This document shows positions 22,816-32,622 of a DNA stretch of 64,000 nt, piece after piece. The notes beneath the pieces are model-generated. The model saw nothing but the letters and a program-made list of their open reading frames with translations. It did not search any database and was not told where the DNA came from. The position numbers were made by a program, and so were the translations under genes. The DNA lies in assembly GCF_900111685.1 (NCBI RefSeq), contig NZ_FOHX01000008.1:62001-126000 (forward strand). The letters are read 5' to 3'. The stretch is from Nonomuraea wenchangensis (GTDB lineage: Bacteria; Actinomycetota; Actinomycetes; Streptosporangiales; Streptosporangiaceae). Each line of letters starts with the position of its first letter. Within the stretch, counting starts at the first letter, position 1.

Positions 22816-23571
22816 TTACGCATGGACCTTCGGAACGCGTTCCCGCCGGGCTCCGGTGACGTCCCGTTCGGTGAGCGCCCCGAACATGAGCCCCAAGGTG
22901 ACCCAAATGACGGCCTGGGTGGCGAGCGAGGCGATCCGGAAGTCCCACAGGACGTCGGGCGGGAAGCCGGTCTCCGTGACGGTTCCTCCCGGCAGGACCA
23001 CGTAGGCGATGCCCACCAGGACGACGAACACCCCGCAGCCGAGCAGAGAGGCGTTCCATCCACCGTATCTCGGAGTCAGGCGCCGGCCGGTCTGAACGGC
23101 GGTGATCGCGGCGAATATCCCTATGACGATCGTCAGGAAGTACAGCAGGCTTCGCTGCTGGATCGTTTCGGGATCTCCTACGGCAGGCGGATTAGGCGGA
23201 TATTTCAGGAAAGCCACCAATGAAATGACCACGAAGCCGGCAACAGCCACCACCATCGAGGTCGCACGGGCGCTCAGCCGTCCTATTCTCTGGTGGGCGA
23301 GCGCGAACATGATGGCGAACAGCCCGCCGACCGCGAGGCCGATGGCGGCCAGGGCGACCGCGAGGCCGACGGTCTGCTGAGTCAGTCTTGAAACGACCTC
23401 GACCCCGTGCTCGTGGAGCCCTTCAGCAGCGTGAGACTGCCGGTCCTCGAAGGCGATCGCGTCCCCGAGCGGGCCCTCTCCGAGAAACCAGGCGCACACG
23501 TACGCGGGTACGACGGAAGCCAGTCCGACCAACATTCCCCGGATCAGCAAGACGCGCATCATCCGCGACAT
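22816..23571 (-). CDS. cbtA: CbtA-type cobalt transporter
   Basis: The 251-residue membrane protein has about six helices and the CbtA features: MLVGLASVVPAYVCAWFLGE at the N-terminus and an internal FEDRQSHAAEGLHEHGVEVVSR segment with several His and acidic residues, a likely metal-binding loop. CbtA works with CbtB for cobalt uptake. It starts at 23571, only 6 bp after cbtB, so the two are co-translated. The context with a cobalt-dependent thiocyanate hydrolase upstream gives it a specific job: metal supply to that enzyme. Confidence 0.9.
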   Translation of the reverse strand: MSRMMRVLLIRGMLVGLASVVPAYVCAWFLGEGPLGDAIAFEDRQSHAAEGLHEHGVEVVSRLTQQTVGLAVALAAIGLAVGGLFAIMFALAHQRIGRLSARATSMVVAVAGFVVISLVAFLKYPPNPPAVGDPETIQQRSLLYFLTIVIGIFAAITAVQTGRRLTPRYGGWNASLLGCGVFVVLVGIAYVVLPGGTVTETGFPPDVLWDFRIASLATQAVIWVTLGLMFGALTERDVTGARRERVPKVHA

Positions 23572-23577
23572 CCTCCG

Positions 23578-23790
23578 TCAATGGCACGGGAATCCGAGCA
23601 GGTGACGGCCGTCATGCGTGAACTCGTGGATGAGATTTCCCCCGAAGAGGGAAGTCGCTCCCTGCTCGGCGCCGACGAAATAGATCAGCAGCAGGCCGAC
23701 GACGAGCGCGAACACCGCCCACGGAATGATCTCCCGTATCGGTATTTGAGCAGGAAGTGAGGCGGTTCGGGCGGGCGGAGCCTGTGTCAT
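23578..23790 (-). CDS. cbtB: CbtB-type cobalt transporter subunit
   Basis: The 70-residue protein has one membrane helix (IIPWAVFALVVGLLLIYFVG) and the diagnostic His-rich tail IHEFTHDGRHLLGFPCH, ending in Cys-His as CbtB proteins do. It is a small subunit paired with CbtA. It has its own candidate promoter at about 23825-23853, 138 bp after the thiocyanate hydrolase operon. Many cbtBA pairs sit under cobalamin riboswitches; I see none here, so the control seems different. Confidence 0.92.
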   Translation of the reverse strand: MTQAPPARTASLPAQIPIREIIPWAVFALVVGLLLIYFVGAEQGATSLFGGNLIHEFTHDGRHLLGFPCH

Positions 23791-23824
23791 GACTTACCCC
23801 TTCTTCGTGTGTCGCCTAACAAAA

Positions 23825-23853
23825 AAGTAAAAGGGAATATCTGACACTGTCAA
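23825..23853 (-). promoter_or_regulatory. cbtB: cbtBA promoter with TGACACTGTCA palindrome
   Basis: On the minus strand, TTGACA (23853-23848) is followed by 17 bp and TTACTT. A perfect 11-bp palindrome TGACACTGTCA (23842-23852) overlaps the -35 box, a position suited to repression, perhaps by a metal sensor not encoded in this window. The start of cbtB is about 35 bp downstream. A short stem (CGGCTCA with TGAGCCG, near 23874-23902) lies between the scn operon and this promoter. Confidence 0.55.
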
Positions 23854-23928
23854 TGGATCGAGAGGTTAGACACGGCTCACGCAGGCCGGCCGGCGTTGAG
23901 CCGACCGACCCGGCCTTCAAGTCATTGA

Positions 23929-24267
23929 TCACTTTTCTTCGAGGCGCGCTCGCACACTGCTCATCTTGTCGCGCAATGCCTGCTCGGTGAACAGGCCGCG
24001 GTCCATCAACGTGTGAGCGACGGTCAGCACCGACCTCGTCTGCACCGGAAAGCGTTTGTAGATCGACTCTCCCAGCCGGTCTTCGGCGTGCCGCCGCTCC
24101 AGGTTGTCGAGTATGCCGGCCTTCGACAGGCACTCACAGGTGGTCTGCATCCGGGATTCCCAGACCTCCGGCTCGTGATCGATGCAGCGCAGCGTGGTGT
24201 CGGTCCGCTCACCGATGTCGTCCAGCGTCTCCATGAGGACCGGGTAGGGACGGGCCTGCTCACTCAT
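23929..24267 (-). CDS. Thiocyanate hydrolase maturation protein (P15K/activator-like)
   Basis: The 112-residue protein resembles the N-terminal half of nitrile hydratase beta subunits and their activators: EVWESRMQTTCECLSKAGIL, RRHAEDRLGESIYKRFPVQTRSVLTVAHTLMDRGLF and VRARLEEK. It parallels the scnB product in this cluster (TCECLAWRG; EIRARLEKK), so the two are probably related. In Thiobacillus thioparus a small protein (P15K) of this type inserts cobalt into the gamma subunit. It follows scnC by 7 bp as the last gene of the operon. ATG at 24267. Confidence 0.8.
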   Translation of the reverse strand: MSEQARPYPVLMETLDDIGERTDTTLRCIDHEPEVWESRMQTTCECLSKAGILDNLERRHAEDRLGESIYKRFPVQTRSVLTVAHTLMDRGLFTEQALRDKMSSVRARLEEK

Positions 24268-24274
24268 TCGCCGG

Positions 24275-24973
24275 TCACCTCGCCTGTTCCGCGAGCGAAC
24301 CGGCGTCCGAGGTGCGGTCGGCCCGCGGCAGGGCGACCCCGATCATGGTGTCCCGGGTGACGATCCTGGCGAGCTGCTCCTCGCTCCACCCCTCGGTGCC
24401 CTCAGGGCGCATCGGCATGACCATGAACCGCGACTTCTGGTTCGAGTCGTGCACCCGCACCTCGACGTCCGCCGGCAGGTGCAGGCCGAACTCGGCAAGG
24501 ACCTCGCGCGGGCGGCGGACCATGCGACGCCGGTAGCTCGGCGTACGGTACCAGTCGGGGGACATTCCCAGAACGGGCCGCGGGTAGCAGGAGCACAGCG
24601 TGCAGACGATCACGTTGTGCACCTGCGGGGTGTTCTCCAGGACGTAGAAGAAGGTGTAGTCGCTCGGCGTGCCCACCCCCGTGGGCTGCAGCCAGTCGAT
24701 CCCCACCTCCTTGCACGCCTCTGTCCCGTTCTCCAGCAGACGTTGCTTGAACGCCGGGTCCGACCACGCCTTCGCGACGAGTTTCGAGCCGCCGTGCGGG
24801 CCCACGCCCTCGGCCCATTCGGCGAACCTGCGGTGGTCCTCGGCCGAGAAGATGCCCTTCTCGATGGCCAGTTCGCGAACGGCGAGCTCGAGGATCTCGA
24901 ACTCGCTCACCTTCGACGAGACGTCGAAGGCATTGTGTCCGTCGTGATGACCGTCACCGTGATGCTTAGCCAT
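24275..24973 (-). CDS. scnC: Thiocyanate hydrolase gamma (catalytic, cobalt) subunit
   Basis: The 232-residue protein is the nitrile hydratase alpha-type subunit. The metal site VCTLCSCY (Cys124, Cys127, Cys129) is the cobalt version; two of these Cys would be oxidised to sulfenic and sulfinic acids. The sequence around it, CSCYPRPVLGMSPDWYRTP, and the tail VRVHDSNQKSRFMVMPMRPE match thiocyanate hydrolase gamma rather than ordinary nitrile hydratase. The start MAKHHGDGHHDGHN is His-rich like the Thiobacillus enzyme. The reaction is thiocyanate plus water to ammonia and carbonyl sulfide. ATG at 24973 follows GAGGGGGG. It lies 9 bp after scnA. Activity on nitriles cannot be excluded. Confidence 0.92.
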   Translation of the reverse strand: MAKHHGDGHHDGHNAFDVSSKVSEFEILELAVRELAIEKGIFSAEDHRRFAEWAEGVGPHGGSKLVAKAWSDPAFKQRLLENGTEACKEVGIDWLQPTGVGTPSDYTFFYVLENTPQVHNVIVCTLCSCYPRPVLGMSPDWYRTPSYRRRMVRRPREVLAEFGLHLPADVEVRVHDSNQKSRFMVMPMRPEGTEGWSEEQLARIVTRDTMIGVALPRADRTSDAGSLAEQAR

Positions 24974-24982
24974 TTACCCCCC

Positions 24983-25279
24983 TCAACCCTTTACCGCTTC
25001 GAGCCAGCTCTCGGAGGCCTCTGTCTCCAAGGTGTCGTGCGCGAGACCCGTGTAGTCCGGCCAGAGCTCGGTCTGCTTGAACCGGATGACGTAGAACGGC
25101 TCCTTACGGCCGGTCTCCATGCGGTCCCATGCCTCGTCCTCCGGGATCACCCACTCCGGGCGGTGCTCCACGATGGTCCCGACCCGCTTGCGGATGAACT
25201 TCTGGGTGCGCGTGTGGAAGAGCGTCGTACGGTCCTTGATCCTGACCGTGTCGCCGACCTGGAACTTTGGTCTGGCCAT
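24983..25279 (-). CDS. scnA: Thiocyanate hydrolase alpha subunit
   Basis: The 98-residue protein equals the SH3-like C-terminal half of nitrile hydratase beta: KFQVGDTVRIKDRTTLFHTRT at the start, VGTIVEHRP, then FYVIRFKQTELWPDYTG and DTLETEASESWLE. The wording KDLWPEY and NDTLETE in thiocyanate hydrolase alpha is closely similar. The ATG overlaps the scnB stop by one base (TAATG), so the two are tightly coupled. Alpha and beta together form the partner of the cobalt subunit. It is shorter than the Thiobacillus alpha subunit (126), lacking part of the N-terminal extension. Confidence 0.9.
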   Translation of the reverse strand: MARPKFQVGDTVRIKDRTTLFHTRTQKFIRKRVGTIVEHRPEWVIPEDEAWDRMETGRKEPFYVIRFKQTELWPDYTGLAHDTLETEASESWLEAVKG

Positions 25280-25698
25280 TACTTCTTCTCCAGCCGGGCT
25301 CTGATTTCGTCGATCTTGTCGCCGAGTTCGTCGGTCGTGATCAGACCCTTGTGGACCAGCACCCTGGCCGCCCCCGTGATCCAGCGGCCGTAGTACGGGA
25401 AGCCGTAGTACTGGGTCTTGCCGAGGTCGTTCTCGGCGCGACGCCGCATCTCGGCGTTCCACGCCCCGCGCCAGGCGAGGCATTCGCAGGTGAGGTAGGT
25501 GTTCATCTCCCAGTCCTCCTCACCCTTCCCGTACAGGGCCTGCGGGTAGTCAGGCTCGCCGCCGACGTCGTGAAGAATGGTGGTGAGAGCCGCGTAGCGA
25601 TCATTGGGGATCGTGTACGGCGAATCGAATTCCTCGTGTTCCGCAGGGGCCAGATTCCGGTCGGCCGTCATCACCGACTCGTAGCGAACCTTCGACAT
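25279..25698 (-). CDS. scnB: Thiocyanate hydrolase beta subunit
   Basis: The 139-residue protein equals the N-terminal half of nitrile hydratase beta. Supporting segments are LHDVGGEPDYP, EDWEMNTYLTCECLAWRGAWNAEMRRRAEND, QYYGFPYYGRWITGAARVLV and EIRARLEKK, which track thiocyanate hydrolase beta closely. GGGGGAG lies 6 bp before the ATG at 25698. It heads the minus-strand operon scnB-scnA-scnC-maturation gene. The 190-bp gap upstream separates it from a divergent small gene and must hold the promoter; CTGACAGTC near 25740 shares TGACAGT with the cbtB promoter. Confidence 0.9.
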   Translation of the reverse strand: MSKVRYESVMTADRNLAPAEHEEFDSPYTIPNDRYAALTTILHDVGGEPDYPQALYGKGEEDWEMNTYLTCECLAWRGAWNAEMRRRAENDLGKTQYYGFPYYGRWITGAARVLVHKGLITTDELGDKIDEIRARLEKK

Positions 25699-25888
25699 TG
25701 GTAGCTCCCCCTCTCCGGCTAGGGTGCTTGCTTCCATCCGACTGTCAGCCTGCCCCGCCCCGTCATGCCGAAATACCAAGTGGCCAGCAAGGGGAAGCAA
25801 AGAACCGTTGCAGGCAAGGCGGCGTTAACCGCCCTTTTCGCCGGGTACATGCCCGCCGGGAAATGCGGCGCGAGGAGGACGAATAACA

Positions 25889-26197
25889 ATGGCATTCGAA
25901 AAGAGATTGGCCTGTGTCATCGACGCCAAAGGATCGGTTGTCCGCGGTTATCTGGTGGACGGTTGCGAATTCGACGGCACGAACAGGTACGTCGTCAGCT
26001 GGAAGGTGCCGCTGCAGGGCGAGGCCAAGACCAATTTCGCCGCCACGATCGGCAGCACCATGCAGGAGCCCGTCGAGCCCGGCCTGATCACGGTCGGGCT
26101 CAACTCCGACCCGAACAAGATGGAGGTGCACACCTTCGCCCCGGACGGAACCCCGTCCGCGCGGTCCTTCCACCTCGTCTGCTTCCGCGATCAGTAA
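25889..26197 (+). CDS. Small beta-rich protein of unknown function
   Basis: The 102-residue protein looks like a compact beta sandwich: DAKGSVVRGYLVDGCEFDG, YVVSWKVPLQGEAKTNFAATIGST, LITVGLNSD, VHTFAPDGTPSARSFHLVCF. Similar small beta proteins with the ATIGS and FHL(V)C elements occur in actinomycetes, without function as far as I know. There is no obvious signal peptide. GAGGAGG precedes the ATG. It is divergent from the thiocyanate hydrolase operon, with 190 bp between the starts, and may or may not share its control. Confidence 0.7.
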   Translation: MAFEKRLACVIDAKGSVVRGYLVDGCEFDGTNRYVVSWKVPLQGEAKTNFAATIGSTMQEPVEPGLITVGLNSDPNKMEVHTFAPDGTPSARSFHLVCFRDQ

Positions 26198-26267
26198 GAT
26201 TCAGCGGCCCGCGTGCGGAAAGAGCGAAGGAGGGCGCGAGCATCCCCGGCGGCGCCCTGGAGGGCTC

Positions 26268-26579
26268 ATGGACGAGTTCGTGCCGGAGTTGATGGAGCTC
26301 GAGACCACGCTGGCGGGCTACCGCCGGGCGGCCTCCCTGGCCAACGCCATGCTGGCGCACGGCTGGGCCCTGATGGCCGAGGTGACACCCACCGGCCCCG
26401 GCCGGCGCACGGAGCGGGACCGATGGCACGTCAAGGTGATCGCGGCGCCGGGCGCGGCCGGCGGCGTGGCACGGCGCCTCAGGAGGGCCGCCGCCGGCGG
26501 CGAGGTCACCGTGCGCGCCCTGGCCGAGGGTCTGGACGACTTCCTCGGCGAGCTGCTCGGCGAGCCGGGCCGGGACTGA
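26268..26579 (+). CDS. Hypothetical 103-residue protein
   Basis: I do not recognise this protein. It is acidic at both ends with amphipathic helices (LMELETTLAGYRRAASLANAML), a central beta segment with WHVKVIAAPG, and a C-terminal helix VRALAEGLDDFLGELLGE. CTGGAGGG lies 6-8 bp before the ATG, which supports the start. It follows the small beta protein gene by 70 bp on the same strand and converges with the next gene 9 bp away. Confidence 0.6.
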   Translation: MDEFVPELMELETTLAGYRRAASLANAMLAHGWALMAEVTPTGPGRRTERDRWHVKVIAAPGAAGGVARRLRRAAAGGEVTVRALAEGLDDFLGELLGEPGRD

Positions 26580-26588
26580 GCCTCCGGC

Positions 26589-27011
26589 TCATCCGCCGTC
26601 CCGGGCCTCGCGCATCCTGCCGGTGGCGATGAACTCGACGGCGACCCGGTAGAAGCTCGCGATCGACTCGCCGCCCTCCAGGCCGTCCCTGAGCTGCTTG
26701 CGCACCTTCGTGAACGGGAAGGCCGTGCTGCCGTCGGGCAGCGCCACGCCCCACCCGCCGTCGTCCCGCCAGTGCCAGTGCCCGCCCGCGCCCGCCGCGA
26801 CGCACGCGCCGAGGTAGGAGCCGAGCACGCTCACCAGGCCCTCGGCCTGCTCGGGGTCGAAGTCTGGCTGGGCCCGCCGGCGCTCGATGAAGCCCTCCGC
26901 CCACGCGACGGACTCCTCGTCGAGGCCGAAGTCCATGCCGCTGATCGGGCCGAGCTGCTCGATCGCGAGGTCGACGTTCCGTTGGATCTGCCGGAGCTCC
27001 TCATCGTCCAT
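26589..27011 (-). CDS. Hypothetical protein (DUF3806-like)
   Basis: The 140-residue protein has the segments ESVAWAEGFIERRR, EGLVSVLGSYLGACVAAGAGGHWHW, GWGVALPDGSTAFPFTKVRKQL and SIASFYRVAVEF, which resemble the DUF3806 pattern as I remember it. The function is unknown. The second ATG of the open frame (27011) gives the family-like start MDDEELRQIQRNVDLAI. There is no membrane segment, so it is probably cytoplasmic. Confidence 0.65.
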   Translation of the reverse strand: MDDEELRQIQRNVDLAIEQLGPISGMDFGLDEESVAWAEGFIERRRAQPDFDPEQAEGLVSVLGSYLGACVAAGAGGHWHWRDDGGWGVALPDGSTAFPFTKVRKQLRDGLEGGESIASFYRVAVEFIATGRMREARDGG

Positions 27012-27094
27012 CCGTGGATGGTGGCAGCGCCCGGCGGGTCCGTTCAAACGGTTAACGGCCGCCGGTCAGCGGCCTCAACTCGCGCCGGCGAACG

Positions 27095-27886
27095 TCAGTA
27101 GCCGGGGAAGACGCGGCGGAGCAGGTCGAGGTCTGCGGCGCCCGTCGTGGTCACGCCGTCCGGGGTGTGGCGCGGCGCGAGGCGGCCGGAGACCAGGCGC
27201 AGCCAGGCCTCGGCGGGCAGGCCGAGGGTGCCGTCCGGCTGCTCGGGAACGTCGAAGTCGACGCTGATCGGCGGCTTCAGCCGCAGCGCGAAGACGGAGT
27301 CAGGGGCGGTCGTGGTGACCTGGAGGTTCAGGGTGCGGCCGTCGAGCCGGTCGACCTTGCCGATCCAGGCGAACAGGTCGGGCCCCTGGTGCAGCAGGGC
27401 GGCCGTCGCGTCGGGGGCGAGCGTGGCGTGCTCGTCGAAGGCGACGCGGACGTCCCAGGAGTGCAGGGCGAGCTCGTTGAGCCGCATCCGGCTCACGGTG
27501 GCGACGTCGACCGGAGCGGGCATGAAGCCAAGGTCGACGCGGAGGTTGTCGCGGGCGGAGGCGTCCAGCGACTCGTAGAGCGCGGTCAGGGCCTCGTCGG
27601 ACTGGAGGAAGCCGTCGGCGCGCTCCCGCCGGCCCATGGCGTCCCATCTGTCCCAGACGCTCTGGTTGAAGTCGTGGCCGGGGCCGGGAGCGCCGTCGAG
27701 CGCGGCCCGCAGGACGGTCCGCCCGATCTCGGCGCCGCTGCCCAGGTGGCTGAGGACCTGCGAGATGTCCCATTCGGTGGCGGCCGAGGGCCTGGCCAGG
27801 TCCTCGTCGGTGAGTCCGGACACCAGTGCGGACAGCTCGTCGTGTCCGGTCCGCAGTGCGGCGATGGCCGTGTCGGCGCTGCTCAT
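27095..27886 (-). CDS. Mycothiol-dependent maleylpyruvate isomerase-family (DinB fold) enzyme
   Basis: The 263-residue protein has the MDMPI/DinB four-helix domain (about residues 8-155). Three metal ligands are implied: His in QVLSHLGSGAEIG, an acidic residue in MRLNELALHSW, and His in the same block. A C-terminal MDMPI_C domain (about 170-260) with LAPDATAALLHQGPDLFAWIGK, LRLKPP and GLPAEAWLRLVSGRL follows. Family members use mycothiol, the actinobacterial thiol, in isomerisation or thiol transfer. The substrate is unknown. ATG at 27886. Confidence 0.88.
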   Translation of the reverse strand: MSSADTAIAALRTGHDELSALVSGLTDEDLARPSAATEWDISQVLSHLGSGAEIGRTVLRAALDGAPGPGHDFNQSVWDRWDAMGRRERADGFLQSDEALTALYESLDASARDNLRVDLGFMPAPVDVATVSRMRLNELALHSWDVRVAFDEHATLAPDATAALLHQGPDLFAWIGKVDRLDGRTLNLQVTTTAPDSVFALRLKPPISVDFDVPEQPDGTLGLPAEAWLRLVSGRLAPRHTPDGVTTTGAADLDLLRRVFPGY

Positions 27887-27969
27887 CGCGTCTCCCAGGC
27901 GTTCAGTCGGCAGGTCGTCCCGCCCAAACTACCGCCCGCGCCGAGCATGATCATCAGCGGCCCGGCGGC

Positions 27970-28638
27970 CTACACGTTGCGCAGAACCGACACCACGACG
28001 CCCAGCACCACGGCCTCGTCGCCGTCGATGTCGGCGTAGGCGGGGTTGCGCGCTTCGAGCAGGACGTGGCCGCCGCGGCGGCGGAACACCTTGACGGTGG
28101 CCTCCCCGTCGATCATGGCGGCGACGATCTGGCCGGAGTGCGCCTCGGGCTGCCGGCGCACCACGACGAGGTCGCCGTCGCAGATCGCGGCGTCGATCAT
28201 CGAGTCGCCGCGCACCCGCAGGGCGAACACCGTGCCCCGGCCCGTCAGGTCGCGCGGCAGGGTGAGCAGGTCGTCCACGTGCTGCTCGGCGAGGATGGGC
28301 GTGCCCGCGGCGATGTCGCCGACCACGGGCACGCTCACCAGGTCGCCGGCCGTCTCCTGCGCGGACTCGCGCAGGAACAGGCGTACGTCGATCGGACGGG
28401 TCATCGTGCCGGCCCGGCGGAGGAACCCCTTCTCCTCCAGGCTCTTGAGATGCTTCGAGACCGACGACGGCGAGCGCAGCCCGACCGCCCGGCCGAGCTC
28501 GCGCGTGCTCGGCGGATAGCCGTGCCGGACCACGTGGTCGCGGATCGCCGCCAGGATCCGCTGCTGGCGCGGCGGCAGGGCCGAGGCGTTCAGGTGCTCG
28601 AACGCGTCGAGATCGTCGTAGGCCGTCACCTGCGACAT
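27970..28638 (-). CDS. lexA: LexA-type SOS repressor paralogue
   Basis: The 222-residue protein has the LexA winged helix (PPRQQRILAAIRDHVVRHGYPPSTRELGRAVGLRSPSSVSKHL), a cleavage Ala-Gly in VGDIAAGTPILAEQ, the catalytic Ser in VRGDSMIDAAICDGD and the Lys in GEATVKVFRR. Self-cleavage stimulated by RecA filaments is therefore possible. The position beside a glyoxalase-type gene, with no nrdR or recA nearby, suggests an additional LexA rather than the main one. I see no clear SOS box (CGAACNNNNGTTCG) in its short upstream region. Length is slightly below typical actinobacterial LexA. Confidence 0.88.
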   Translation of the reverse strand: MSQVTAYDDLDAFEHLNASALPPRQQRILAAIRDHVVRHGYPPSTRELGRAVGLRSPSSVSKHLKSLEEKGFLRRAGTMTRPIDVRLFLRESAQETAGDLVSVPVVGDIAAGTPILAEQHVDDLLTLPRDLTGRGTVFALRVRGDSMIDAAICDGDLVVVRRQPEAHSGQIVAAMIDGEATVKVFRRRGGHVLLEARNPAYADIDGDEAVVLGVVVSVLRNV

Positions 28639-28663
28639 CGTAGCCCGCCGCCGACCGCCGGGC

Positions 28664-29074
<411 letters not shown>

Positions 29075-29079
29075 GGCCG

Positions 29080-29547
<468 letters not shown>

Positions 29548-29596
29548 GATGCCATCTTCCCGAGCCGGTCTCCGGCTCGTCCACCTGTCCCAGTGC

Positions 29597-31987
<2,391 letters not shown>

Positions 31988-32090
31988 CGTGTCTCCGTTG
32001 GGTCGTCGCCCGGCTCGGGGTCAGTGCACCTTACCTACCTCGGCGCGCCCCCGGGGCGCCCGGTCACGCTAGCCGGAGGACGACGGCGGC

Positions 32091-32113
32091 CGCTTCTCGA
32101 TTCCTGACCGGCC
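32091..32113. repeat. 23-bp direct repeat, copy 2 (possible AraC gene remnant)
   Basis: This is an exact second copy of 29107-29129. About 25 bp further on, CGGTCTCCGGCTC (32139-32151) also occurs upstream of the AraC gene near 29563. The 198-bp gap 31988-32185 could thus be a collapsed copy of the AraC gene. Nothing else is recognised in that gap. Confidence 0.6.
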
Positions 32114-32185
32114 GGGAACAAGCAGAAGCGCAAGAATCGGTCTCCGGCTCCGACTCACCGATGAACGGCAACCGGAGGAGACGAC

Positions 32186-32527
32186 ATGAAGTTCCTGCTG
32201 ATCATGCACAACAACCCGCTGGTCTGGGACGCGCTGACCGAAGAGGAGCGTCAGGAGGTGATGAGCGGCCACGGCCCGTTCATGGAGACCGCGCGCGCGT
32301 CCGGGGAGCTGGTCGGCACCGTCGCGCTGGCCGACCCGGCGCGGAGCGCGGTGGAGGCGATCCGGCTCACCCGTGCGCTGCGCCGCTCGCTGCCGGACGA
32401 GGGCGAGGTGGCCGGCGACCATGCGGCGGCCCTGGAGAGCTACCGCGAGGCGGCCCGCCGCACCACGAGCCTGCCCGAACAGCGTTACCTGCTGGGCCGC
32501 GCGGCCGAGCTCGCCGACCGGCCGTGA
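32186..32527 (+). pseudogene. Chimera of DGPF (YCII) protein and ECF42 sigma factor remnants
   Basis: The 113-codon frame starts as a YCII/DGPF protein (MKFLLIMHNNPLVWDALTEEERQEV...GELVGTVALADPA, about residues 1-52). It then continues as the middle of an ECF42-type sigma factor (AVEAIRLTRALRRSLPDEGEVAG, about 55-77), then jumps to that sigma factor's TPR-like end (DHAAALESYREAARRTTSLP...LLGRAAELA). The DGPF motif, the sigma-2 and sigma-4 domains and most of the TPR region are gone. ECF42 genes normally sit right behind DGPF genes, so two in-frame deletions in such a pair explain the frame. The ribosome site GGAGGAG is intact, so a protein may still be made. Confidence 0.75.
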
Positions 32528-32622
32528 GTCAGCGGTGTGGCGCAGGTCACCTCTTCTTCCTGTCACATGCCCGGGGCGGGCGGCATCTCGTGTTCGCCAA
32601 CGAGCAATGTGAAGGAGTCATC

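Noticed and set aside
24275..25698. Nitrile hydratase for the Co-type enzyme
   Set aside because: The beta chain is split in two genes as in thiocyanate hydrolase, and the motifs (RPVLGMSPDWYRTP, NQK, TECELWPDY-type) match it better. Nitrile activity remains possible.
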